The notes beneath the pieces are model-generated. The model did not search any database and was not told the origin of the DNA. It saw nothing but the letters and a program-made list of their open reading frames with translations. Of a stretch of 64,000 nt of DNA, positions 1 through 13,342 are shown in pieces (position 1 is the first letter of the stretch; every line of letters begins with the position of its first letter). Source of the DNA: Ceratothoa steindachneri (lineage: Eukaryota; Arthropoda; Malacostraca; Isopoda; Cymothoidae); contig OZ018337.1 in NCBI GenBank assembly GCA_963969495.1, positions 85,162,777-85,226,776 of the forward strand, in the 5' to 3' direction. Both the position numbers and the translations under genes were made by a program.

Positions 1-1853
1 TTTCGCTGCAATAAAAGGGTAAAGTTTATATCCCAGCAATGGTGTAAGAGCTCGTATAGTTGAATGTCTGGCATGTTTGTACCAACTCTATCCGAACCGC
101 ATATATTCTTATAACATTTCAATTACATTCTTTCATTTAGTATTGAAAAAAAACATTTGTTAGTTATAAGCAGATTTTAATTAATTTCAACAAAAGAATT
201 GCCGAGATATTGAGTGAATTGTTCGGGCTTTCGCTCACCATCGATATCATCCTCTAATCAGGAATTATCTCCTTTGGTGCAATAATGAGTAAGAATAGAA
301 TTTTCCCTGTTTTATATTTGAACGCTTGTTCTATAATTAGAAACAATTAGGGGATTGTCCTGTGATGCATTGCTAAACTCCTTATAAGTAGGTATTGCCA
401 CATCATGCTGTGAAATCTTTCTACCTTGCGAATACAGTCATAAATGAAATTGTTAAAAATTATATTTTCTCACTTCTTTTTTTCAGCATTTTGCTTATGT
501 AAACTCCATTTACAAGAAAAGTTTTCGTTTGGAGGACTGCAAATGAGACGCATATCTATCTATCTATCCATTAATTTTTTTGTATATATGTACGTGAGTT
601 TAATAATAAATAATAGCGCGCCACCCGAAAGATGAGAAACAATTCTCCGAGGAGTTTCTAAACTGCAATTTCCCTACTGCAAACCACGGGCATTTTCCAA
701 CTGTTGATGGCTGCTTGAAAGGAAACACAAATTAAACCTTGTTCAGATCTCTGAGGAAAGAAATGACAAATAATCAATGGTGATATGGTTTATACACGTC
801 TCCCTCTCAAAGGTCAGGTAGAGGGTAACATTTTATTCGAAAATATCTAGTATTCTCTGTCAATTTGCCTGAGTGACTATCAATTTCTCTATTTCCCTAT
901 TTTAGTCTCAATTTATTATCTAGCATAAGTTATCTAACCCTGTATTTTCCAACGCAACTTTTTCTGAGTAATTTCCCCAAACTATTTATGGTATAATCAG
1001 TCACTTGAAAATAAAACATTTCCACATTAGTCTAGTGTTCTAACATTTGCCTTCTGTATGATTTTCCATAGATTTGCCAACACAAACCCCTTCTTTAATC
1101 ACTCAACAAAGTCAAAAAAGGGTAGAAAATCGCGATTAATTTTTCTTATAATTAGCAATGTTTATTAAAAGATCTTATTTATCGAACATTTATCACAAAG
1201 TTCTTAAATAAAGGCTAACGTTAATTCAATTTGTCGCTGGAACCAAGGTAATTTATAAAGGATTAATGATGTCTGAAATTATTTTCAGTAAAAGTACAAG
1301 GGGACAGTCTTATGCACTGAGAATAAGACTGGAAGGTTTAATAAAACCAAAAAAATAGAAACAGCGAGATATCTCAAAGATTATTCTACTTTACCATTAA
1401 AGTTTAACTTGACATTTGCTTCAGCATGCCTGTGATTAGTGTATTTCACACTCATTGGTTAATCTTTAAATTGATGTCAATGGATTTATCTCCCATTATT
1501 TACAACGAAGACGCCCAAGACAGATTAATCTCAGTTCTTTATTTATAAAACAAAAGAACATAATATTTCTCATTCTTATTAAGTAAAACCACTGCATTTT
1601 CATAATTTAAATACTGCCACCTCATCTAATTCACATTCTCCATATAATTTAGTTAATCTGACAACTTTTTCTAACAATTTCTTATGTTTGTATTTTTTTA
1701 AGGTTATATTATTGACAATGGGTCCGACCCGAAACGTTGGGACCAAGGAATTAAAATAATGTGGACATCCTAAAGGCAGGCATCTTATTTAACTCAAAAA
1801 TACGCATACGCGTGTCAAAGCTCAGCAACCCTTCTTCTTTATTAAGATATATA
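1..1853. other. AT-rich unassigned sequence
   Basis: I see no gene here. The sequence is AT-rich with stops in all frames. A short tetranucleotide run (TCTA repeats) lies near 557-572. The longest open frames are around 60 codons, of low complexity, and match no family I recognise. Confidence 0.6.
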
Positions 1854-2781
1854 CGAGGGGCGGTCAATAAATTTTGCAATTCGGATATAAGGAAACGATA
1901 TATAAGGAAAAGTGTTTTAGTATTTTTCAATATAACTCCCTCGACTTCAATGCACTTGCGCCACTTGTCCCTGAGGCTTTGAATTCCCGACAACTAGAAA
2001 TCTGCCGACTGCTGTTCAATCCACTCCTGGACGGCGAGCTGGACATCCTTATCGTTCCTAAACCGGTGCCCGCGCAGTGCAGCCTTGAGCTGGCGAAATA
2101 AAAAGTAGTCGCTAGGGGCCAGATCTGGAAAGTAGGGGGATGGTTGAGCTCCTCAAATCCGCACTTGCGCAGGGCAGCTTGTTTAACTCTGGCCTTGTGG
2201 ACTTTGACGACGTTGAAGTCGATAATGGGGCGTAAGGATTCTAGGGACCCACGGACAGAAACCTTGGTCATGGCCAAATTGTCGTGGATTATGTTGATAA
2301 CACTTCCATGTGATATTCCAAGTTCTCGCTCGATTTCTTTTACCTTCACACGTCGATTTTCGAGGATCATCCTCTCCACACGGGCCACATTGTCCTCGCT
2401 GGTCACGTCTGACAAGCGTCCTGGACGGAGGTCATCTTCAAGGGACTCACGACCATGGCGGAACTCCCCTTTCCGAAGAGCAATGGTAGCATAGGAAGGG
2501 GCGGTGCCGATGTACACTACAACCATGCGTTCATGGATATCTTTTGCATTCTTGTTTACCTTGGCCAAAATTTGATCACTGCGTGGTGCTCAACCTTTCT
2601 CCATTGTGGAAAAATTTGTGACTTACGATCTGCGATCAGTTAGTGCTTCTTAAATAGACGAGGCAAAAGCGTGCGGTTGCAGGTCCCGAATGGTCATAAC
2701 TTGTCTTAACACCCCTACAAATAGCCATCTCCCTTCCTCTTTTTTGCCCTACCGATTAGAAATACTTATTGACCGTCTATC

Positions 2782-2782
<1 letters not shown>
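1854..2782 (-). mobile_element. Internally deleted mariner transposon, copy 1
   Basis: The element is bounded by imperfect terminal inverted repeats. The left end reads CGAGGGGCGGTCAATAA and the right end, read on the minus strand, reads CGATAGACGGTCAATAA. Both are flanked by TA, the expected mariner target duplication (1852-1853 and 2783-2784). At 929 bp it is shorter than a complete mariner (about 1.25-1.3 kb). The missing part is the centre of the transposase gene. The right flank runs directly into a TA microsatellite, so the element inserted into, or seeded, a TA tract. Confidence 0.9.
1915..2604 (-). pseudogene. Mariner transposase pseudogene (SETMAR/Mos-like), core deleted
   Basis: Read on the minus strand, the N-terminal helix-turn-helix half is clear: a frame with HGRESLEDD, then ARVERMILENRRVKVKEIE and LGISHGSVINIIHDN. 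The frame then jumps from MTKVS to DFNVVKVHKARV, skipping the segment that carries the first catalytic Asp (the MDE(T)W region of the family) and the approach to the second. The C-terminal part continues through HKARV and ELNHPP, a frameshift, then SGIQSLRDKWRKCIEVEG. A possible ATG lies at 2604-2602 but is followed by an early frameshift. It cannot encode active transposase. It would bind or be mobilised only if a full-length relative supplied enzyme. Confidence 0.88.

Positions 2783-2822
<40 letters not shown>
2783..2822. repeat. TA microsatellite
   Basis: About 20 TA dinucleotides directly abut the right end of mariner copy 1. Confidence 0.95.
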
Positions 2823-2825
<3 letters not shown>

Positions 2826-5329
2826 CTGGCAAATTAAAAACAGGATAACTAGGATTAACCCAAACTCTTACTAACATTTATTGAAAACGTCTCAGAACTA
2901 TAATAAATCCCATCATCAGTTCGTTAGAATTTTTGAAAAATATAGATTAAAATATGTATGTACATAAAACATTTGAACAAAAGTGAAAATTAACAAGCAA
3001 AAATCCGTGAAGCATAAATTTGAAATGAATAAAAAACAATGGGGATACGGAGAGGAATATGAAGGGGTCAATTTCTAAATTGGAAGTGACTGTAGTAGGT
3101 GATGTTTTGAAATATTTCTCACCACATTGAGTATCGTGAAGTTCTTAAAAGTAACCCCATGAGCCTCATTGCCATAGGGTGTTTCACATTATGGGATAGA
3201 TCAGGTTTAACTAATGGAAAACCAGTTCTCCTCCATTTACCCACATGCAGTATGAAGCCGGAAAAAGCCAAGGCCGTGCTTCCCTCACATAAGATACTGC
3301 ACGTCCAATGGAAACCGTATAGGATTCTGGATCACATACCGGATGTTGGTTGATCTTTGAACATAAAAAGGGATCGTAGTTTAAGTGGTTGATGATAATA
3401 ATTTAGGCCAGTATTTGAAGTTAGAGTTATATCAATATTATTGACAATTTATTCATACGTGTTTATTGGCAGCCAAAAGAGTGAACAGAAAAAACCCTTG
3501 TAATTTAACGGGGGTATGTAAGGGAGCAAGAGTTATGTATTTCTTATTTACTTATAAGCTAAATATTTTAAAGAAGCGATATAGGGCTACCATTTTAGGG
3601 CGAAAATTTTCAAGAATTCTAATTCCGAATGAAAAGTAAACGTTGAACATAGGTTTTCTGCTATATGAAGTATCTTGTTATCGGCATTATTTTATAGGTT
3701 GAACTCGCTAAAGCTTAAGAAACTTAATCGAACGTTTAAAATAGTCGGTTCTCACGACAATGTTTCTTATTCGAATAAGGCGAAGGCAATATCACCTCTC
3801 TGATAAGCTTCATGCTAGGATTTTTAATTCTAATCGAGATTTAAAAATTAGTTTTAAGGTGTATGCAACATGGTTTACATATTAATTCCTAAATAAAATA
3901 TCATAATTTTTTAGCTCATATTCTCTGAAAAGATCTGCTATTTAAAAATGTTTTAATCATTTATTATAAAAAACAATAACTTTATTGTTTCGATTCAAGA
4001 TTTTGTGCTACCAATTCTAATCAAGTTAAGATAAATTTAATGAAATAACTACCAAAGTTTCCAACCAAACAATGGTAGATAAAGTTTTATTTGCACTGTA
4101 ATGTGGCCTTAATAAATTAAGTATACTTTACACTATCGGCTAAAATTCGTTATTCGTGACATTTCTTTACAATTTTATTGTTTCTGTTGTGTTATGCAGA
4201 AATCGCTTGGTCATTTTTATGAAACTTCTACCATCGAAAGGACAAAAGGTAACTCATACCAACTGAGGATCCTTTCGGTAATCGATCGTTAATAGTCCTA
4301 ATTTCCTTTATAAATAAAAAGGTTTCGGATTTTGATTTTGAATTTACACCGTTATTCCTCTAATGTGTTTAAATATTTTCTCATTTTTTTCTTATCTACT
4401 CAACATCAAAATCTGTGTATTAAATACTGAACTCTCTGAGGTCCTTTAAATAATAAGACAGTATGTTACGAAAATAAAACAGTATGTTACGAAAATATGG
4501 AGAAACAATTCGTTTAATTCGATTAATTTGTAACGCAATCCTTAAGGCATCCTGACTAATTATTTCCAATAGCAACTAGAATAGCAATCTTGATTATTTT
4601 TTTTGCAATCACCAGTGTCGAAGTAATTAAATGAGGTTGCAATTGCATTTGCCATTGTCAAAAATATGTTATTGTCTCATAACTGCGAGTAAGAGTCGAT
4701 CCCCTGTCTGCTTTCTGTTTCAGATCAAAAATTTCACATATTTTACAAACAGGTTGATCCTGGACTACTGGTGACTTCCAGGTTCAGATATCCAAAAATA
4801 TCCTCTTCCCACAGTAATGGCTCGATTAGTCAAGGGGTCTTCCTCTTTCTCATCAAAGTCATTATTTTTCTAAGACGTGTTGTATATAGGTGTTGCCTCA
4901 TCTATGAGGGACACTTTTTAAATACTTATAACTTCACTATTTGTTCACCAATTTGTAGAAAACTTCTAAATTTAAAAGTTGTTACTAAATTACTTTATTA
5001 TAAATATTTTATGGTAATTTCCCGTTATACTTCTAAGTATGTTTTTAATTTATGATTCAGTCTTTCCTTTTAAAGTTAAATAACATAGTGTTATTTCTAC
5101 AAAATTATTTCGATCCTCTCTCTGAGTTCCTTATTCGTTGCAAGGATTAGTTTCTGTACTCTATTGTTTGATTTAAACAAATAAAGAAAAGTATGTCAAT
5201 TAACACAAGTTGATATAAAAATTGGCATTATCAGTTTAAACAAGTAGTGGTAGATGCATATTGTTTATATCTATGCTGAAAATTTGATTGATTGCGAATA
5301 TCAATTTAATGGGGTCCCAAAATTGAGTG
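2823..5329. other. AT-rich unassigned sequence
   Basis: No gene is recognised. A 64-codon frame at 3159-3353 lies in a slightly less AT-rich patch but has no family signature. A 20-bp unit (ACAGTATGTTACGAAAATA) is repeated in tandem near 4457-4497. Confidence 0.55.
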
Positions 5330-5490
5330 AGTATTTTGATGAAGTGAATACGACCTTCAAACTTTCAATATTTCCCGCCCTTACCTTGGAGGACCTTGTC
5401 AATTATATTACTCAAATAAAAATGTAAAACATCATAAGTGTTTCAAATTTCTCTAAAATTGGCCAAATAGTAATGATGCTATTACCAAAT
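5330..5490 (-). repeat. Unnamed interspersed repeat R, copy 1
   Basis: In reverse complement this contains the family core: a stretch ending ATGATGTTTTACAT, then AATATAATTGACAAGGTC, then GGGAAATATTGAAAGTTTGA. The same order occurs near 37.5, 45.2, 49.3 and 58.1 kb. It is non-coding, with no terminal repeats visible. Confidence 0.6.
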
Positions 5491-7147
5491 CAATAAAAAA
5501 GCAAAATGGGTGCCGAATGACAGACAGCCTCACAAATTGAGATAGAGAGACGCTCACGACTAAAAACGGAAAAATTGGTCTCCGCTCGAAATATTCTATA
5601 TCGAATCAATTCCTTTATTGTCTTCTGTTTCAGTTCTAAAATGAATATCAGATTTTTATTGTAAAAGAAAAGAAGCAATGTATTCAAATCTTACGTTACT
5701 TTATTTTTAAGAATATAAACACTATCTATTACAAAAGAGGCAAAAAGAAACTATAGTTGCATGAGAGTACTTCAAAAATTGATTCAAAAAATGATGTAGG
5801 TCAGAAAATAAATAGATTTGAGGCTTTATAAAGAAAATAGCTCCTCTGCCGCTTGGAAACATGTTTTTCTCAGAGGAAACCAAATAACTATATTTCTTGA
5901 CCTTCCCTCGCTAGAATTACTACCTACTCTGGTCTTATCATTAATACACAATCCCTCTAAGTTCCTTCTGTATACTTTGCCTTATTCCTTTAAAAACCCA
6001 TTAGATAATGTTTTGTAATAACATACAATTGCTGCTTTAGGTCACTTTATTTAAATAAGTAACTTTACTTACTATCATTGGATAATGAACCATAATCTAT
6101 GTAAGGTATGTATAATAAATGATATAAGGGAAATGGTTAGATAATTAGTGTTTATTCCCTGTATAGTTTATAGTAAACACTTCCCAAAATACATTCAGAG
6201 TTGTTTTACTTTGTGAACACATCTTCAGTACAAGACAATTTGAAGCTTCAGAGAATGCTATATAATCTGTGATTAATGAATAACAGATCGAAAGATTTTA
6301 ATCATAATATAAATATATCATCAATTATATGATCAATTATATTATCATTCAAGATGAGGAACTATTTATATTAAGGGAAAAGGGATAAAAGCGATATATC
6401 CTTTTTCTTAAAAGTTACTTTAACAGGAGATAAACAATTGTAACAAAAAAACAACAGAACTATGTAGAAAAAGGGAAAAGGATGCCTAGGATATCCAAAG
6501 AAGGGGGATTTCGAATTACTATTTTCAAAAACAAAGAGTGTGGACGAGATTTAAATCGTACATACGAGTACATACGCCATGTGCAACGAGACCACAATAC
6601 GCGAATTAATGTTCGGGAATTTTACTTCAAGGATTATTAGAAGGAAAATCTTAGCGGTAAATTAAATGTAGGAGGATAGAAAGAGAGATCGGAGATAAAA
6701 TGATGATGGAAAACAAGTTACAGAATAATTTAAAAATACATCTATTCTAGTAAAAGTTAGAAATGAATGGAAAATTCTGCTAAATTATGGAGCTTTTTCT
6801 CTGTGGAGAAAACATAAAAAGACTAAACTTGAAAGATGATCAAAGAGGTTAGATATAGATTTAGAAGAACACAAAGAGCCCCATGAACACTTTATGATGA
6901 AGAAAACTTGAATTAAAAGCAAATCAGCTATTTAATGACCTGAGCAAAGCAAAGTTCTGGATAATGTTAAAGGGAACTTGAATTAGAGCTTGGAAGGCAA
7001 TGTTAATAGGCTCCAAAACGATTGATGAACCATAAACATTACTAATTTGAGATCTCATGTTAAAGTACGATCGATAATAATATGCTAAAAATGAAAAGAA
7101 CTGCTAGTGAGTCTCTGAAGAGTGGGAGGCAAATGCCTTAATTGATG

Positions 7148-7148
<1 letters not shown>
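5491..7148. other. AT-rich unassigned sequence
   Basis: I see nothing identifiable. A moderately less AT-rich tract at 6480-7060 reads as scattered short frames without a recognisable motif. Confidence 0.55.

Positions 7149-7187
<39 letters not shown>
7149..7187. repeat. TA microsatellite
   Basis: An uninterrupted TA run of about 39 bp. It is followed by a GTCTGTGTATGTGTCTGTCC tract, a pairing often seen at the ends of arthropod repeats. Confidence 0.95.
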
Positions 7188-7194
<7 letters not shown>

Positions 7195-8471
7195 GTGAAG
7201 TCTGTGTATGTGTCTGTCCATTTATAGTATGAAAGGTTCGACAAAATAAATAAAACTAAAATCGTATTTATTTGTAAAATATCCCTTGAAAGATAATGCA
7301 AGTAGTTTCGAGTCTCTAAGTGCCTTCGTAATGGAGCTAGGTGCTCTTTATCCAAACTTTCCCTATATATTCGCAGAAGGGAACGTAAGGCTGGTCTTTA
7401 CCCTCCATCGTTGTTCAAGCATAGTATGCAAAAACAACATGTTTTTCAATGCCCTACAAGGAAAGATGAAGAATATTGTTTAACAAAATGTGTTGTGATA
7501 AAGTATTGGTTAAAAAATAATTTGTGATAAATTTAAGGATTTCAACCTGTATCTTACTTATGATTGTTTTGTTACCAGCTGCTCATAAGGGAGCCTTAGA
7601 AGCACTTGGAATAAAAATGCTAAACCTCGGAGATTGTGAGGCTGCTATGGAAAGTGTCATTCTTTTGATTAGATGTAAGGTGATTGCAGGCAGAGACTTC
7701 GCGTGATCCCTAACGGAACCAGGGCAGATGAGGTCCGAGCTTGCCTAAGATCATCTTCTTTGTGTTGGAATATTCAAACACTGTCTCTAAACACCACAAT
7801 AAGAGCAGAGCTCAATGGTGATTGACTGTCAGCACAATTTGCCTAAAATTAATAATATCGATAATATCAAAGTAAAAACATTACACAATCTTAAACAAAT
7901 CTACAAAAACCAAAACAGGCTGAGTGTAAGAGCTATATTAGCTCCAAAGAAAAACACTGTCAGCAGAATCAATAAAAATCTACTTTTCCCATCTCAAAAC
8001 GTCAACAAATTTTCAAGTTAGTTGATACAATTTGGGATCATACCCAAATAGTCGAGTATTCAACAGAGTTTCTAAACTCTCTAAAACCTCTAAAAATATC
8101 TCCTCACAAACATTAATTGAATTTAGGTAAATCGAAATCGAAATAATGTTAAAAAGAGAGGAGTCTTCATTCACAGAATACCCAGTAATCAAACACGATC
8201 AGAATTGCCATTTCTATTTAGAACAATACATTTCCCAATCCGTGTAGAGTTTTCAATATGAATTTTTAAAAAATCGTAAAGTGACACTCTTTTAATGGCA
8301 TAGTTGTAATTAGAGGAACCTTGTTTGACTTATAGTCAACCAGAGGTTAATTGCTCTTGATTTAGAAGGAAAATTAATCTGGTTGTCTCTGATCCACAAG
8401 GAAAAACTATAATAACAGAAAAATAAGGGAAAAAGATCAAATCCGTTTACTTTAATTGAGAACGCAGATAT
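7188..8471. other. AT-rich unassigned sequence
   Basis: Two open frames (7524-7706 and 7815-8021) lie on the plus strand in a locally GC-richer patch. Their translations show no motif I can name, no splice context that would make them exons, and no partner copy in the window. I leave them unassigned. Confidence 0.5.
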
Positions 8472-8610
<139 letters not shown>

Positions 8611-11157
8611 CAAGATGGAATAGTTGAAATTCTTTTCTGGATTAATATGAAGTTATACTTAAATTTCAAAGATTTCAGAGTTCAGTTTATTTATGTCTAA
8701 TTATAATCCTGCATTTTCATACATCTTTTGTATGACAATTTTAACTCAATTTATTTTTATATGAAGTCTCTATTGTGTGTGAATATTTATGATTTTAAGA
8801 ATGTTTTGCTTATATAAATGTTTAAAAATTCCAGTCGATGGATATCACCTCACTCTTTTACCACACTAGTTGAAAGCAGTTAGTGATTGAAGGAGACCTT
8901 TATAGATGTCTTTTTATAAACAAATGTATATGATTCAAGAACATTCTCGGTACCTATCATAAGGCATTGAAAATTCTATAAAGCTTAATTACCAAACTTT
9001 CAATTTCTGATACCACTTTAATCAAGTAGAGTTCCCGTGTGGTTCGCCTCTTTAGTTGTAACACTCAATGAAGCCTTGGGATAATATTTTTCCCTTTCTT
9101 TATACTTTCTTGCGTCGGTCTTTCTTATCATTTTTATGAATCTTTACCTTTAACAAAATAGTTGGGCATTTTCAGGGTAAATTTGAAACATGAGTCCGGG
9201 CTTCCGTTTCAAACAAACAAATAAAACAAATATGTCATTTATTTGTACCTTCATGGAGCCATAAAAGCTCATACATGGTAAGTCCTATTGTGAATAAGAA
9301 TAATTTGGGGTCAACTCCTCTAATATTTTTAAGCTATTTTAAGTTTATTTTTTCTAGATATTTCTCCAATTTCTTATTCCTTGAAGTGAAAGAACAAAGG
9401 GGATGCCTAAATGCCGCTAAAAGGAGTGACATGATAAACGAGTGAAATATAAAAGTCTGAAATTAATACTATAAAAAAAATTTCAAAAGTTATAAATATT
9501 ATAATTAAAATTGTTGTAATGGGTTAGGTTATTTCAGATTTGGCTTTATTTTGGCCTCATTAAGAGCCTGAGAATGTTCCTCTTGGACGGATGAGATTGT
9601 GGATTTGATTTATACCCTGATAAAACCAACAAAGTTATGGTAAATCTCACTTCACGATGTGTAGCAACCATTAAGGTCATACCTACCACACGTATTTTTA
9701 AGAGGGAGACATTTTCACTGTATATAAATTATCCATTTTTTATTTTCTTTAAAGGTTAAAATAGCTAAATTTTATAATGGTTATGCTAATAATCTTGTCC
9801 TTCCTTGAAACTTTACCTGACAATCTCCCTTTTGTCCTATTTTACCCCTTTTGCTGTTACAATATAGAAACTCACCCCCAAAATATAATAGTTCTTCTCT
9901 CTATTATTCCCTCTTTTTCTCTTTCTCTTCTTCACTCAGAGTAGTTTATGAGGCTCTGATGCATTGGAAAGCGAAAGAATCTGATAATCCATCTCAGAAA
10001 ATCACTGTCCTGTGTTTCAATTTATCCGCAGATGAGAAAAAGCCGTGAGATCTTAAACTTTCCCTTTACTAATCATCTCAAAGTGTTGGATATTTGGAGT
10101 CCATTGGATTATTTGGTCTTTTGAATTAACTCGGACCTCATATTTTGCCCTTAAACTAAATTCAAATTTATAGATATATCCGTAATTTTAGCAACAATTC
10201 TTATGAGAACAATATATACATAAACTAAATAGAGTCACGAATCATTGTGGTTGCGAACTAGAGGGAGTATTTACATCCATAAATCTACCCCCCTCATTTT
10301 CATGTATTCAAATTCTGGCATGTTTTTGATTGATATCATCAAAGCCAAAATTTTTTCCTTTACCTCCATAATAAGAATTAGTCTTCTTGATGACAAGAAA
10401 GGGGGTTTTAGGATGAAGCAAAATATTATTTTGTAAATTTTAAAATTTTCCTTATTAATAGTTTGTTAAAATATCTCAATCGCATAAATCTTCTAGAAAT
10501 GAAACCTTTTGAAAAGAGATTTAAACCTATTATGCTTCATTAGCCATCGTTTTCATTTTCAGCCTTTACAAATATTACAAAATAGGCTTAATCAACAGGC
10601 TTATGTGATTATAAGTGCATGAGTTTACGCCATATACCATGAAGCCCCAAATTCAAATCCTTATTAATACATATATATGTATATTTTTATTGAAGCTCTG
10701 ATAAATCTATTAAGAAACAGGTAGTTTTCTCCAAATCATCAGCGCATATCCCCTTTGGACTACGTGACTCCATCACGAAAAACTTAATTTGATTACCTTT
10801 ATTGAATTAAATTATCCGCTAGCTCTATTATTATTTATTTTGAAATACCCGCTATGATTTGTTATATGAAGAAATTTTCACTGTAATATAGCGCATATGG
10901 ATTTAAGGATTTCATATATTTCAATAGCTTTCAATATATATTGAACACATCCATTAAATTCTCAAGCAACTTATTCATTGACATGCCCAATTGATCAGAA
11001 AAGTCAAGGTTTCCAAAAACTTTGGCTAAGGCTGTACCGGCTATTTCAAATATCCTCTTACACTCGTTACGACCTACTCCACAAAGGACACAACGATAGT
11101 TTGGATTTAGTTAGAAAGAATTTTATTGTTTTAACATACATGTATGTGTATACATTG
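8611..11157. other. AT-rich unassigned sequence
   Basis: No gene, RNA or transposon signature is recognised. Open frames at 9851-10048, 10245-10436 and 10978-11163 are of low complexity or unsupported. The last ends at the boundary of the maT-like remnant. Confidence 0.55.
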
Positions 11158-11665
11158 TTGTAGTAATCAATAGAGCCACCGCGTTGGCAAGCAGGAACTG
11201 AATGCTAGACCTGAAGGTCAAACCCATGTTGTAAACGAAAGCATTAATCAAGCGGGCCCACTCGTGCTTGTCGAAGCTTGTTCACCCTGCTATGGTGGAT
11301 TTTGCAGAACTTTCCTTCGACTTACGCCTACCAGCTATATTCGAGGGAATTGAGGTCTGTCGAATGCAGCGACCAAAAGTCCTTCGAACATAATAAGTTT
11401 ATGTTCGACCCCAACGACTATTGCGCGTGCTTGACTGTGTAAGCCAATGGACCGTCCTGTTGAAAGATATAGTCTCATTCTTTGTGATCAGGTTCTCCAC
11501 GGGGAGGACTTTCTTAGGAACAACAGCGAACCACACCTAAGGCATCTTCTCGCCATTCTTAGGCACGTGTCCTAGCTTCCTCATGGATGGTGGGCGCTTG
11601 GTCGTTTACCCGTAGTAGACCTCGGAGACGTGCTGGTTGTTGCTTAAGTGTGCGTCGTGGAAGCG
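11158..11665 (-). pseudogene. Decayed maT-like Tc1/mariner transposase
   Basis: This block is clearly GC-richer than its surroundings. Read on the minus strand across frameshifts it shows PPSMRKLGHVPKNGEKMP, then VLPVENLITKNETISFQQDG (the second catalytic Asp region, near 11,440-11,475), then CSKDFWSLHSTDLNSL, matching the usual W-P-P-x-S-P-D-L-N-P-L block with the third catalytic residue, and a C-terminal region ending near 11,160. Several stops and frameshifts break it, so it is inactive. No terminal repeats are visible. The N-terminal DNA-binding domain is not recognised. The general Tc1/mariner call is firm; the maT subgroup is a judgement from memory of the family. Confidence 0.75.
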
Positions 11666-12322
11666 TGAAAGAGAGTGTGACTTTTTTAAACAATATGAAT
11701 GTCAAAAAGGGACAATGTGTCATCTCTAGATGGAAAAAATCTTATATTCCTTATTTTAGATGACTTAATGTAGAAGATAGATGCAAATATAACAAAGATA
11801 TTTAGAGTTACCTCCCACCATAACCATATCACCATATTCCTAGTGGATCAAAATCTATTTTATAAAAAGTCTTATATGTACATATGCGCGATATAGCCTT
11901 AAGTCGTCACAATCTAGTTTTATTTAACCAAAGAAGAGACATCTCCCAGATAAATATACTTACTGGACAAATAATGCTGGGTGAACGTAAGATCTTTATG
12001 AAGATATAGAAAGAAGCAGTCTCAAAACCTTTTTGGCTACTTGCCCTGCAACTCCACTCCGAGAACACTGTACGATTTTCCTTACGGCCCTTTATATTTT
12101 CAAACGAAGTTTAAACCGTATATCGTTTAGAATGAACTATAAAATGAAAATATACGCGTATCTCTTTCATGCCTTCCCTACACTTTCTAAAAAGAAGAAA
12201 AAATCAATCATAGGAATCATGGAGGGTGATTTTGTCAAATGTGTCTTAATCTAATAAAAGGTAATGTTCCGATGACAGCATCATAGAAACGAAAGATATA
12301 GCCACCCAGACAGTTGATACAT
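11666..12322. other. Unassigned sequence upstream of the Polinton segment
   Basis: A 73-codon frame at 12,033-12,254 has no recognisable motif. This stretch could contain the lost left part of the Polinton, but I see no inverted repeat or gene in it. Confidence 0.45.
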
Positions 12323-12436
12323 ATGTTAGTTCGGAAGATTAGCCATAAAAGTCTAAAGAAAAATATAATAAATCAGAGTGGAGGATCGTTTCTACCAATC
12401 TTATTCCCTGTTCTAACACATCTTCTCTCACATTGA
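12323..12436 (+). CDS. Small hydrophobic-tailed ORF, probable Polinton structural protein
   Basis: This 37-codon frame starts with ATG and has a basic N-terminal half (KISHKSLKKNIINQ) followed by GGSFLPILFPVLTHLL, a glycine pair plus hydrophobic segment. Small proteins of this layout sit near the capsid genes of many Polintons. Its position just upstream of the other Polinton frames supports the call. It is too short to be certain, and the frame may be a fragment of a longer product. Confidence 0.4.
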   Translation: MLVRKISHKSLKKNIINQSGGSFLPILFPVLTHLLSH

Positions 12437-12619
12437 GCTACCCTCAAACTTAATACCAACTCAAGAAAGACACTTATCTTTTGAGATATAATTGACTACT
12501 CTACTCAATAATCCACACATACCACCATATATACGTATTATACTTTAACAGAACACGTTGGAACATTATTAAAGACAGTATGATAAGGAGGTAAACTTAC
12601 ATACCGGTAATTTTAACCA

Positions 12620-13075
12620 GAATAATAGGGCTCATTAAACGAAAATGCAGATGAAGTACTCGGAACACTGGAGACAAATGTTCGTTAAAGGAGTAGAGTA
12701 ATTTATTAGACATTAAAAAATACAGAAATATGCAGTTGGAATAATAATGGGGTAACTACAATCGACGGTAAAAGGCTCCCACAATCTAACATTATCGACC
12801 TCCTAAAAGATTTAACTAGAACCTGGAAAAGACCACCCCCCCTTTTCTGGGAAGAAGTAAGAGCGAATTTGATATCTTCCAATTTCTCTAAATCTATTAT
12901 AAAACATTCGCAACGCTGAAAAGAATTAGAAGATATTACTCATGCATTAACTTCTTCCACTTTAACCTCAAGGGTTTGCGCAAACACACGTCGTATTTCT
13001 TACTATCGCCAACAACACCAAAATAGGGAACTGGTTGAATTATTAATCAATTTCACTGATATAAAGGACAATTAG
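12620..13075 (+). pseudogene. Polinton-associated protein of unknown function, disrupted
   Basis: A plus-strand frame starts after a stop at 12,707 and reads through a TGA at 12,917-12,919 to a TAG at 13,073. It contains NNGVTTIDGKRLPQSNIIDL and KDLTRTWKRPPPLFWEEVR. The pattern (short beta segment ending in a Gly-Lys, SNI-DLL helix, basic stretch, W-x-x-F/V helix) is one I associate with a small protein encoded beside Polinton capsid genes. Upstream, 12,630-12,675 in another frame appears to hold its N-terminal part (NADEVLGTLETNV), so a frameshift lies near 12,680. Function is unknown. Confidence 0.5.
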
Positions 13076-13342
13076 ACGGTCCAATCAAATAATTGCAAAA
13101 GGCGAATTGGCAACTCCATTCTTATGTTAATAAATGAAAAAACCTTGAAATTCAAACCAGGTCAGAGAAATCATATCCTAATGGCTTTTTTTCTTACAGT
13201 CTGTCCAAATTCACACGAATATTCACGCGTAAGAAGCTATGTCTCGATTCCAGGTGAAGCAAATTACACAACAAGAATATAAAATTAATATTGTCAGCCT
13301 TTTGATAATGTTAGAGTGATCTTTGAAAATACCTTGGAATAA

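Noticed and set aside
3159..3353. 64-codon plus frame with normal amino-acid mix
   Set aside because: No homology that I recognise and no splice or start context that stands out; left as unassigned.
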